In this document: in pieces, positions 46,061-55,585 of the stretch
How positions within the stretch are numbered: the first letter of the stretch is position 1
How the letters are laid out: each line of letters opens with the position of its first letter
Assembly (NCBI GenBank): GCA_907163375.1
Contig: CAJQUW010004443.1
Coordinates: 186,001 to 250,000, forward strand
DNA length: 64,000 nucleotides
Source of the DNA: Prostheceraeus crozeri
Taxonomy: Eukaryota; Platyhelminthes; Polycladida; Euryleptidae
Direction: 5' to 3'
Program-made: the position numbers and the translations under genes
Notes under the pieces: generated by a model
Databases searched by the model: none
Told to the model about the DNA's origin: nothing
The model's input: the letters and a program-made list of their open reading frames with translations, nothing else

Positions 46061-48877
46061 TTACAAGGAATCGTTGTACAGTTTGCTACAGCAAAAAAAG
46101 AAACCATTTGCAGCTCGAGCTGTTTTAACAGAAGCCAAAAGTAAACGTCCACTCCTTTCAGATACCTGTGGCAACAAATTGTATAAAAGGTGATTTGAGT
46201 CTGATAATATGTTCTTGAAAAGGCGCATAGCTAGAAGTCTGCGTCTTTCACACAAGTTTAACATATTACAATCGTTGCAATGTGAAATTTCGTAACCATG
46301 AATTATTCTGAAAGCTCTCTTACAAAATCGAAACAAGGACTTATCTAAATATACACCAGGTCGAAAAAATACTTGAGAAGCATATTCAAAACATGATCGA
46401 ATGATAGCATTATAAATGTCGACGAGATCATTGTAAGACACAACTCCTTTCAACACTCTTAAAACATACAGACGTTTAGACAACTTCTTAATCAAATAGT
46501 CAAAGTGGTCAGACCAGCTTAACTTATTGTTAAAAATAAGACCAAGAATCTTCAATTGATGGACGTTATCAAAACAAGGAACTGGGGGCAGGATGTGAGA
46601 TACTGTGACAATGTTCAAAACTTTCGATTTATTGCAATTTACAATCATCTTATTTTTTGTACACCAATTTCTAAAATGACAAACTTCATCATTTACAATT
46701 GATAAATCGCCAAAGTAACATTTCTGAACAGGTATAATTAAAGTTACATCGTCAGCATACTTCACAATTTTGTTGGCTGGATGATACGCTTTGTAAGAAG
46801 ACATGTATACAGAAAAAAGGTAAGGCCCCAAAATGGAGCCTTGTGGCACTCCACTCGTCACACTTAAAAAAGAACTTCGGATGATGCCAAGCTTCACACA
46901 TTGTTGTCTACCATGAAGGTAGTTCTCAATCCATCTACACAGATGATGACAGTCAGCAGAGAAAAGATCATACAACGTTTTGATTAATAAAGAATGTGGA
47001 ACAGATTCGAAAGCATGGCTTAGGTCGAAAGTGACAATACGAACGGCACCAATTTCATCATGATCTAAAAGGTTAAATACAGTTTCTTGCAAATAAATCA
47101 AGGCACATGTTGTTGATGAATTTTTACGATATGCGAACTGACAAGAATCGTACATAGATAAAATATGGTCGATGTATCTGTTCAGTACAATACGTTCAAA
47201 AACTTTACTAACAATTGGTAGAAGAGAAATAGGTCTAAGATTGTCTTTACAAACAGGATATGACTTCGGTATGGGAATGACGTCTGCTTTCTTCCAATTT
47301 CTTGGAACAATTGTGCTTTTAAAGGAAAAATTATAAATAAATGACAATGGTTTACAGATATCAGAAGCCGCCAGTTTCAGTACCGTGGGTGAAAGACCAT
47401 CGCTACCACTTGCTTTATTGGTCTTCAAATTCTTCAATAAGCACAAAACATCTTTATCACCACAGATATCATAAGAAATACATTCAGAAGTATTGTCAGA
47501 TACAAGGAAAGTATTACCATTACTAGCGTCAGGCATGAAAAAATTAGAAAATTGCTTATTTATTTCTTCAACAGCTTCAGTCGCGTCGGAAAAAAGAGAC
47601 AAAAGTTGTTTGGTAGAGTTGTCGTTCTTACACCGTACTTCGTTGACTACTGACCCGATGCCTTTAGACGATTGTTGCATTTTTCTACTCCATAGTACCT
47701 TCGACTTATAAATTTCTGACTTTACTTTTGCTTTGTAGTGGTTGTAGAGATTGAAGTCATTGTTCCTGTAAGCCTGCCATCTCTTGTTGATCAATTCTAA
47801 AACAACAGGTGTGATCCACGGTTTTGTCTTTCCAGTTATTTTTACAAATGACACTGGAATAGTTGACAATGCTCGATTAAATAGATAATAAAAAATTTGA
47901 CTACTCTCATTTACATCAGTTGACTCATAGATGCTCGACCAATCAGTTTCAGACAACTTTCTACAAAAAGCATCGGCGTGCGACTTACGTAAGTCATACA
48001 CTTTCAGCAACGCCGTATTTCTACTAACATGTATTTTCTTTGAAATAAGAACAATCTTATGCGAATTCTTAGCAACACCCAACGAAGGAGCAGTCTCAAC
48101 CTTTAAGTGATCGACAAGCGGTCTTTCACAATACACTTTATCAAGAGTGGCATTCAAAAACGTAGGTATATCAACAATATTATCCAAGTCAAAGTTTTGA
48201 CTTAAAAATGACATATCGTGTCTATTAAAGTCACCACAAATGAAAAGCTTGGCATCAGGATTGATTTGAAGAACATTATCTAAGGATTTCACAATGAATT
48301 CACGTATTTCGCGAAAAATGTCAATTCTTAAATTAGGTGGAATGTATAAACATAACAAATATGATCTCTCTGGGTCGTGAAACTGAATCAGATTGTACTC
48401 AAATCCAGATGGTCGAACGATGTTGTGATTGAGACATACTGAACTGGGTTGGGTATGAATCGAAGCGTAGATTAGGACTCCCCCACCTCGACGGCAATCT
48501 GTAGGGTCATCTTGACGATCATTTCTGAAGATCTGAAAGCCATCAATTTGTAGAAGGCTGTCATCAATTTCTGGAGTTAACCAAGATTCTGTTATGCATA
48601 CAAAGTTCGGTTTGGTAGAAATGACCATGGCTCTCAGCTCATCCAATTTAAAGAATACTGATTGAGCATTACACAATAATAACCAATACTTTTCGTCTTG
48701 AAATGTTTTGCATGTAGGACCACAATTGATTCGACGTGAAAGAATACATGGTGAGAATGTACTGAGTGAAACCAAAAACTTAGATATGAATCTGACAGAA
48801 TCAGAATAAAAGGTGAACAAAAACTTGAGAACATCAGACAAACTTATAGTCGATTGATTACCAAAGAAGGCATGCAT
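46061..48877 (-). CDS. LINE ORF2: endonuclease and reverse transcriptase, intact, 938 aa
   Basis: Makes the protein that nicks target DNA and copies the LINE RNA. The N-terminal APE-type endonuclease shows LLLCNAQSVFFKLDELR, FVCITESWL (Glu), RRGGGVLIYA and FICGDFNRHD. The closing SDH motif appears as NSHKIVL. The RT follows: NLRPISLLPIVSKVFERIV, VTFDLSHAFESVPH, GVPQGSILGPYLFSVYM and VKYADDVTLI (catalytic YADD). The C-terminal region is thumb-like, with ILGLIFNNKLSWSDHFDYLI. The start codon lies three bases after the ORF1 stop (48881-48883), so ORF2 may be translated by reinitiation. No stops or frameshifts are present. The unusual NSH in place of SDH could weaken nicking. Confidence 0.92.
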   Translation of the reverse strand: MHAFFGNQSTISLSDVLKFLFTFYSDSVRFISKFLVSLSTFSPCILSRRINCGPTCKTFQDEKYWLLLCNAQSVFFKLDELRAMVISTKPNFVCITESWLTPEIDDSLLQIDGFQIFRNDRQDDPTDCRRGGGVLIYASIHTQPSSVCLNHNIVRPSGFEYNLIQFHDPERSYLLCLYIPPNLRIDIFREIREFIVKSLDNVLQINPDAKLFICGDFNRHDMSFLSQNFDLDNIVDIPTFLNATLDKVYCERPLVDHLKVETAPSLGVAKNSHKIVLISKKIHVSRNTALLKVYDLRKSHADAFCRKLSETDWSSIYESTDVNESSQIFYYLFNRALSTIPVSFVKITGKTKPWITPVVLELINKRWQAYRNNDFNLYNHYKAKVKSEIYKSKVLWSRKMQQSSKGIGSVVNEVRCKNDNSTKQLLSLFSDATEAVEEINKQFSNFFMPDASNGNTFLVSDNTSECISYDICGDKDVLCLLKNLKTNKASGSDGLSPTVLKLAASDICKPLSFIYNFSFKSTIVPRNWKKADVIPIPKSYPVCKDNLRPISLLPIVSKVFERIVLNRYIDHILSMYDSCQFAYRKNSSTTCALIYLQETVFNLLDHDEIGAVRIVTFDLSHAFESVPHSLLIKTLYDLFSADCHHLCRWIENYLHGRQQCVKLGIIRSSFLSVTSGVPQGSILGPYLFSVYMSSYKAYHPANKIVKYADDVTLIIPVQKCYFGDLSIVNDEVCHFRNWCTKNKMIVNCNKSKVLNIVTVSHILPPVPCFDNVHQLKILGLIFNNKLSWSDHFDYLIKKLSKRLYVLRVLKGVVSYNDLVDIYNAIIRSCFEYASQVFFRPGVYLDKSLFRFCKRAFRIIHGYEISHCNDCNMLNLCERRRLLAMRLFKNILSDSNHLLYNLLPQVSERSGRLLLASVKTARAANGFFFCCSKLYNDSL

Positions 48878-48880
48878 TTG

Positions 48881-49694
48881 TCAAAACATGTGTTTTGAAA
48901 TGTCAATGCGATCAATTTCATTTCCATTTAACATCAATTTATCATTTTTTATGTACAAACGATCACCATCACATAGTTCATCTCTCATGTCTTTCATCCG
49001 CTGGCGCAGTCTGGACTCTTCTTTTCTGATTAGGAAGGAGGAGTCTTTATTGACGTAAATCTTTCCAAATAATCTACTGGTCTCCGAAGGCTCTCTGAAC
49101 TTCTTTTGTTTAAACAAAAAATCGTTACGTGTTGTTCTGTCAGAAAATTTTACAAGAAGTGGTCTGATTTTATCGTTCTTCTTTCCAAGACACATAACAG
49201 ATTCGACATGAGGAGTATCATCAGCGACTGGATCAATCAATCGAGAGAGATGTTTGACTTTATCGATGTCAGTGTCAAGTACCACATCAGTGAACAGAAT
49301 ATCATTTTCTGGAATACCATTTATGATGACGTTGTTGGCCTTTTCTCGGCCTCAATCTTCTCAATATAGATTTGCTGGTTTACAATAGCATTCCTCATGG
49401 CACCGATTTCATTATCTATGCGAACCTGATCGGCAGAGACAAACTGCAGAGTTCGTTCGATGGTTTCGACCTTTTCCATCACACCGGAAATCTTAGCACT
49501 AAGATGCTAAGGAGTTGCTGGAGAAGATTTTTTATGTCGTTGTTATCATCATTTAGTGTGGTGGTTTTTGTTGGGGCCTTGTCCTTCTCAATGGCGTCTT
49601 TGACTGCTGAAAGAAGCTGGTCTTTATTTAGTTTGCTCAGTTGAGTAGCTGACATACGACGTACTTCATCAAAGTGCACGGGTTGCACAGGCAT
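48881..49694 (-). pseudogene. LINE ORF1 (coiled coil plus RRM-like), frameshifted
   Basis: The first frame begins MPVQPVHFDEVRRMSATQLS at 49694 and continues to about 49490. A second frame (about 49480-49320) gives the heptad-like SGVMEKVETIERTLQFVSAD and ends IEKIEAEK. A third (49325-48881) gives NNVIINGIPE-type RRM start and VKFSDRTTRNDFLFKQKKF, ending KHMF-stop. The content fits CR1/L2-type ORF1 (nucleic-acid chaperone). Frame changes near 49490 and 49320 break it. Confidence 0.75.
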
Positions 49695-50109
49695 TTCACA
49701 AAATAGCTTTCAAAAGAAAACGTATAAATTCGTATCAAAACGGAATCGAACTCGACGATCTCGGACAGCAATCAGCGACCGTTTCCAAACGACTACGAAC
49801 GCACTGAGTAACGAAAACTATCAGCTGCTACTTATTCCTGATGTCGTGAATTCGCCTGCATGACGTGTACAATTCGATTTCTGTGTCACCACCCACGAAC
49901 CAAAGACAACGTACTGCTGAAGTGTCCAACTGTGATGAAATGTGAGCAGAAATCAACGCCAACGGACGAGGAATACCAAAAATCGACGTAATCCACTGAG
50001 GAAAACTGATGTGATGAACAAATTCCTGGTTCATTTTTCATTCGTCTTGTGGAAAATCAAGACTGAACAAATTATTTCTAAAAATCCTCTGCCAGATCTA
50101 CTGCTAACT

Positions 50110-50594
50110 TTAAGATAATTTTTAATTGCATTTAATTTTTGTCATGTTGAAACTTGTTCTCATGATGTGAATTTTTTGCGATATCAAATTTGATTATTTG
50201 CTGGATGATACACCATATTAATACCACGAGCTGGACGTAAAAAAACAGCAAGGTGGTGATTACTCATATTCAATGACCTTGTTAATGTTAAGTATTTAGA
50301 AAATATATGGATTAGTTAATTATTCAATGCATGTCTACAGGAAAGAAGTCTGGTATATCTCGTCCAGGTAAAGAAGAATTCATCAGAGTGCTATGTAAGT
50401 AAATGAAGCTTGGCAAGCTATGGACACACATAATAACTGATATTAAATGAAATGTTAATTTGGACGATTGCGATATGCTTCTATGAGTTTGCTGATAGAA
50501 AGAATAGGATTTTTAAAACTTCTAGTGTGTAAAATAATAATTTTGTTGAACAGAAAAATTCATGATTCTTGCTAGGAAAATCAAATATTCTTAC
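50110..50594. other. Intron sequence, nothing recognised
   Basis: AT-rich, without ORF, repeat or RNA signal that I can support. Confidence 0.4.
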
Positions 50595-50705
50595 CTTCAC
50601 GCTCTATCTTCGCTTTTCCAATAGGAATGACGAATTCCGATGACAATGCTTCATTCGGCATGTCAAAGTTGACCCCATACATTATTTCGTTCTCCAAACA
50701 GACCA
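50595..50705 (-). CDS. PDHB: PDHB exon ([11 protein letters not shown]...KIERE)
   Basis: 111 bp. Enters after tttatcattcag in phase 1 and reads [20 protein letters not shown], then [16 protein letters not shown] plus one base before donor gtaag (phase 1). Human PDHB has VVVLENELMYGVPF ... [14 protein letters not shown]. It covers the start of the C-terminal transketolase domain. Confidence 0.97.
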
Positions 50706-51049
50706 CTGAATGATAAAAATGTCATTTATCAATATCAAGAATTACAATAACTGAATTGCATCGCAATGCAGTATCAAGAAATGCATAAAAACGACTATTA
50801 CGCATACCGGAATGCATTAATTTAAACAGCAACATAACATAAATTTAGCGCAAAGTTTTATCATTGGCTTGGAATTTGCCACATCATGGGAACATTCAGG
50901 AAATTTAGTTTGATATCTTGTGCTGAAACACATCTTTATCAAAACATTATACATACTTATTGAACACATATTTGATTAAAACAATTCATTTTCAACAAGT
51001 AACCTGGCAATTGATTAATTTATGGACCTGCGTTAAAGGAGTGCCTTCC
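50706..51049. other. Intron sequence, nothing recognised
   Basis: AT-rich spacer between the PDHB exon and the SINE. Confidence 0.4.
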
Positions 51050-51186
51050 TGACTAATCACGCTCTCAACAGATGGTCTAGTGTCCTTGTTGTTACAGGAC
51101 CTGCTTGCACCTCCTCTAGCGATGTCGCTGGTTCAAACCAACCCACGAGTGATGAGTCCGAAACATGTCTCGTGGTGGCTATATCT
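51050..51186 (+). repeat. tRNA-derived SINE, copy 1, with hammerhead-like core
   Basis: Shares its layout with 51985-52145: gtgccttcct / gtggcttcct, cgctctcaac / cactctcaac, a cctctagc word, then the B-box-like gctggttcaaacc and acccac.a..tgatgag. The tail of this copy (51143-51175) can pair ccacgag with ctcgtgg around a hammerhead-ribozyme-like tgatgag...gaaac core. The A box is not clear. Confidence 0.55.
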
Positions 51187-51804
51187 TCAGAAAAGTCATT
51201 TCTTCTTCTTCGGGTACACATTCATATTAATAGCCACCAAATTTTCGCCTTACGGCTTTGTCAAGGTGTGATAAATGCATGCAATCAATCATTGCAGAGC
51301 ATTATCAACAACGGACAGTCAATCGATTAAGATATAGGAAGCAATTATGGTGAATGCGATCTACAATATTACTACTGATATGAAATGAAAGTAACATGAG
51401 CAATTAAGAAAATGAAGTAGGGACGTTAAAACACTCCCAATAACAATACTGTGTGAAAAAATATTAGGCAACACGTAGAAGAAGACTAATGAATGGGTGC
51501 ACCGGTGCTTCTCTACGTGTTGTCTAATATTTTTTCACACAGTATTGTTATTGGGAGTGTTTTAACGTCCCTACTTCATTTTCTTAATTGCTCATGTTAC
51601 TTTCATTTCATATCAGTAGTAATATTGTAGATCACATTCACCATAATTGCTTCCTATATCTTTATCGATTGACTGTCCGTTGTTGATATTGCTCTGCACT
51701 GATTGATTGCATGCATTTATCACACCTTGACAAAGCCGCAAGGCGAAGATTTGGTGGCTATTAATATGAATGTGTACCAGAAGAAGAAGAAATGACTTTT
51801 CTGA
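51187..51804. repeat. Long hairpin: 292-bp inverted arms, 34-bp loop
   Basis: Arms 51187-51478 and 51513-51804 are reverse complements of equal length, differing at about eight positions. The 34-bp centre contains gggtgcaccggtgc. A 12-bp direct repeat GTGGCTATATCT stands at 51175-51186, directly before the left arm, and again at 51848-51859, 43 bp after the right arm. It has no coding capacity. A transcript would fold into a dsRNA of almost 300 bp. Confidence 0.9.
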
Positions 51805-51984
51805 AAATGCAACAGCCCGGGTACGAGGAGAACCCAACCTTCCTTATGTGGCTATATCTGTTGAGATTTGATAAATTTAACAATTGCCAGGCTACTTGTT
51901 GAATTCATGTAATAAGTTTTGCCTCAATATCTGACGGAGCAGCAAGTGGATGCAGAATGCAATCCGCCCTTCACGTGCCTGCTG

Positions 51985-52145
51985 CGTTAATGCTAAAGCA
52001 GTGGCTTCCTACACGTAGCTGATTCACACTCTCAACATATGGTTATAGGGCATGGAAGTCCTCTAGCTCCAACGTCGCTGGTTCAAACCTACCCACAACT
52101 GATGAGGCCCATCTGGTAGTGATTTCTAATGACGAGGGCGAAATT
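51985..52145 (+). repeat. tRNA-derived SINE, copy 2
   Basis: Related to 51050-51186. Has cactctcaacatatggtt, a B-box-like gctggttcaaacctaccca and ctgatgaggccc. It lacks the gaaac part of the hammerhead-like core. Confidence 0.55.
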
Positions 52146-52377
52146 GATCGCTCTGAAACATTTACGAAACTCAGACATGTAATATTTTTGCAAACAATCT
52201 TGGAAATTTCTATAATTCTGTATTGAAGACTGCATAATTACAATCTTGTACACATTCCACACACACACACATCTTACAGATCTATTTCGTGTAGAAAATA
52301 CTCTTATCAAGATGTTTTTAACCAAGCTCAAAAGCGACTTCTTACTCTCCATCATAACACAGATTTTACCACCCACT

Positions 52378-52407
52378 AGTCAGTCAGTCAGTCAGTCAGT
52401 CAGTCAG
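52378..52407 (+). repeat. (CAGT)n microsatellite
   Basis: About seven uninterrupted CAGT units. A short (CA)n run lies at 52256-52270. Confidence 0.9.
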
Positions 52408-52439
52408 GAACGAATTATATTTGAGTGACATTTCACATG

Positions 52440-53229
52440 TTTACACGTCTCAAGGCCACTGTACAAAATTTCATCAAAATTATGATAATAGAAGTATGTA
52501 AGTAAAAAGCATTTAGTACAAAAATTACGTATAACAGGATTTTAAGAAATGCTGCTTAATTGATTTCTTAAAAATATGCGGTTCAGAAATGTTCGTTATA
52601 TGCGGTGGTAATGAGTTCCATGTACGAGAGGCTTGCACACAAAATGAACGTCCCCCGATAGTTGGGCACTTTACCCGAGGAACAATTAGTGATTGTGTTG
52701 TTGAGGATCGAAGACCAGGGCGTCTTGAAGAAGTGTATTTGAAGTCGTGGGCCAGGTAAGAAGGAGCTTTTCCATGAAAACATGTATGTGTCAACGCAGC
52801 CAGCCTATAAAGCGGATGGATGTCCGCAGGAAGCCAACCCAGATCTCGAAGTAGAGGACCTACAGATGAAAAGCGTGAAGTTCCAAAAATCAAACGTGCA
52901 CTAGCATGTAACACGGATTGAAACTTGTTAGAGAGTTTACGTGGAATACCGGCCAGGATAGAATTACAAAAGTCGAGGAGAGGCAAGACCAGTGATTCTA
53001 TTAGTTTGATAAGGAGAGGACGAGACAGAGAGCGGCCGATGGAACGTATCTGTCGCAAGACACCAAAACACAAGGATGCAACATGAGTCACATGAGCACG
53101 AAAAGAGACCTCCGAGTCTATGATAACACCAAGACAGCGAAAAGACGAAGATGGTTTTACCATATGATTTCCAACACGAATGGAGTCATTAGGAAGGGAT
53201 GAAGCACGACGGGAAGATGAACACCACAT
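52440..53229 (-). mobile_element. LINE 3' fragment (C-terminal RT and 3' end)
   Basis: The minus-strand ORF at 53229-52525 encodes the end of an RT protein: FRCLGVIIDSEVSFRAHVTH, IESLVLPLLDFCNSILAGIP, LGWLPADIHPLYRLAAL, HGKAPSYLA and SRTWNSLPPHITN. This set is standard for CR1/L2-related LINEs. The 3' end has ttttgtacagtggccttgag, a common LINE tail motif. Catalytic RT motifs are absent through 5' truncation. Just upstream, 53228-53260 is a short tandem of attatctcgca-like words. Confidence 0.85.
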
Positions 53230-53279
53230 TATCTCGCATTTTATCTCACATTATCTCGCACTAGTCAGAGTAGTGCAGT

Positions 53280-54140
53280 TACTTGCATTTTATCGCAGTT
53301 ACATATCCTAATAGAGCATTTCGGAATCAAGGCACACATTACACCAGCCCAGCCAACAAAGTGTCAAGCTTGGGCAATTGTCAGAAAACTTGTTCATTCC
53401 TGCATCAAATGTTGAAATATATTGCTGGTAATTAAGAGGCCTTCAATCAACGAGCTAATGAAGAAATTTAAATATGTGGTAAAAAAGAGTGGTGATGGTG
53501 CCGTTCGTGATTTATTTCATGTAGAATAAAGCTTCAGCTTCAGTTTAATATTATATTTGTTGGTATCAACCCAATTTCTTGACAATTAAACCCTCGTGTT
53601 CGCCTCTCTAGCAATCCAATCCATGTATAGACGAGAATAATACCGGTGCACTTCCACTAAGTCAGCTTTGAATTAAATCTTCAGGCGCCTCTAGACCAGC
53701 CTATGTATGCTCATCAATTAATTAATGAAATATCAATTATGGCTTACAATATTATGGCAATAATGGCATTTCTGAAAGAATGTTTAAAAAATACAATTTC
53801 GCTGTTTAATTTTTTTTCTTTCGACAATGCAGCGATTATCATGTTGACAACATCAACTTCTGTTGGGAGATATATGTGAGAGTGCGATTAAATGCATAAA
53901 GTTGCAGGTAAAAATTCATCAAATATTGTGTTTACCGATAGTGAGACGTGTCCTAAGTCTAAATTTGTTTAGTTTCATAAAAAAGGTGCATGAACACATG
54001 ATAGTATGACCTGAAGACATTGTATACCAAACATTAGAACACTGAAAGATCATTTATTGCATCTAACAAATTACAACAATACTCAAAGATAAAAATATGA
54101 AGTATAAAAAATCATGTAAACATATTGTATGACAAAATAA
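53280..54140. other. Intron sequence with dispersed repeat B
   Basis: Mostly AT-rich and unassigned. The repeat is listed separately. Confidence 0.35.
53875..54040 (+). repeat. Dispersed repeat B, copy 2
   Basis: Same-strand relative of 22655-22800 (gcgattaaatgcataaagtt; gtttaccga; tgaacacatgat; gtatgacctga). It contains an extra segment of about 35 bp in the middle. Confidence 0.7.
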
Positions 54141-54155
54141 AGAAATCGGGACGGG

Positions 54156-54720
54156 TCAAGGCCGGGTCTCAGATCGCAACAATAGGGCTCTCGCATTGGA
54201 ACGCATTAGAGTCACCACGAGGCGTACGAATATCATGCAAGTTGCGTCAGTATTGGTAAGTCCAGATCTTATGGACAGCCTCGCCGACACTCGAGACAAA
54301 AAGTCGTTTGCATTCTTGCCCCATGAGCCGTAGGTCGTCACGACAATCGGGAGACAATGCCATCCCAACTCGTTACATTTTCCCTTATTTTTGGTAACTT
54401 TTCTCGACTCAGCATCGACAACGACATTCTCTGTGTTAGTGCTCGCTGCGAGAATATTTGTTTGATTCAGCGGATGCACAACAGTGATGCCGAGTGCCGA
54501 CGTCTGACCGAGATGCCACGATGGAAGCAAAATGTCAGCCGGACGACGATGGTCAGTGCCCTCTCCTCCACCTTGCTCAATCTGAGAGATAGATGACTTA
54601 TTTGACAAAGGCCAAAAATACAGTCCCTCAGTGCATTATGACGGCTGATAACGCCTGGACCGTACTTGCATGTCAATGCGTGATTAATATTTAATCCAAA
54701 TATTATGGATTTAGACTTAT
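54156..54720 (-). pseudogene. Retroelement restriction-like endonuclease domain, fragment
   Basis: Two overlapping minus-strand frames give ALTCKYGPGVISRHNALRDC, then RRPADILLPSW, ALGITVVHPLN, ELGWHCLPIVVTTYGSWG and DFLSRVSARLSIRSG. This module follows an RT in many invertebrate retroelement proteins, typically as RPAD(I/L) ... (L)D(I/V)TV, a PD-(D/E)XK-like nuclease core. The expected Asp of the second motif is Gly here. One frame change near 54600 separates the two parts. No RT is adjacent. The family assignment is uncertain. Confidence 0.5.
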
Positions 54721-54994
54721 TTATAGATTAGACTTACCTGTCTGCTTATGACAGACAGGCGATCTGATCCGGCGCAAGCGCATTTTTGCAATAGTGAAGT
54801 GGTGCACAACTTTGTGCCAGCTGCCGGATTATACTGGCAAATCATTAATTACTGGTATTACATTGCCAAAGTGCAACATGAACTATAAACCGTATCAGAA
54901 ATCCAATTCAGAAAATTATAAATAATGACCACTATCGGTCATTTACAAAATGAATGCAAAATAAGTAAGTTAAATGAACAAACAAAGTGAGGAT

Positions 54995-55080
54995 TTGTGA
55001 CGATTGATACAGCTTTGCGGTTCTTAGATAAAGTTGAAAACGTGGGGAGAAGGAGATAACCCAAAAGTACCAAAAAATGA
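54995..55080 (+). repeat. Dispersed repeat A, second-part copy
   Basis: Words tttgtgacgattgat, gttgaaaacgtggggagaag and ataacccaaaagtacc match 6355-6435 in order. Confidence 0.55.
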
Positions 55081-55585
55081 TCTAAACAGTGTTTTATGAA
55101 ATTTACAGATACCGTATTTACTCTAATAAACGCCGCACTAGAAACATCAAGGAAGGTAGAGAATAATAGCTGTAGTACCATTGATAGCGTCACCCATTGA
55201 GTTAAAAAACGAAGATTTAATTATCATTAGTTATCAAACGATACAGGAATGCATGATGATGTCGCCTGGTGGTGCAGTCTATATTATGAATGAATAAGTC
55301 ACATAATAAAAGAATCACATTCAACCGTTTCTAAAACATAACCTATCCGAGAAGTTGCTACCTAATGTTGGCTGTCAGAGTCTGGAGAGCGGCTTTGTCT
55401 CTGGTTGTTGCTATACCGTGCCGACGAGCACCGAATCATATGACATTGAAAAACTGATCACGCTGAAGTTTTGTGAGTGTGAGCCCTGCCTTCAAGTGAC
55501 CGGGAGGGAAACGCAAATACAGGTATCGGCAATTCCAGGAGATTAGTCTCATGCTGTGTTCAATCGCTGTCGATATCACCACGAC

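Larger units (their letters stand above)
45957..50109 (-). mobile_element. Nearly complete LINE (CR1/L2-like), about 4.15 kb
   Basis: The 5' end at 50109 is fixed by an inverted second copy starting at the same base. Then come about 415 bp of 5' UTR, an ORF1 with frame lesions, an intact ORF2, and a short 3' UTR with AATAAA-like aataaaacg ending in a (ctatta)n microsatellite tail at about 45957-45975. A microsatellite tail instead of poly(A) fits CR1/L2-type LINEs. No clear target duplication was found; the 3' flank is part of an inverted repeat. Confidence 0.85.

Noticed and set aside
51080-51837. Two ORFs with related protein sequence at the two hairpin arms
   Set aside because: They are the same inverted-repeat sequence read on each strand and do not form a gene.
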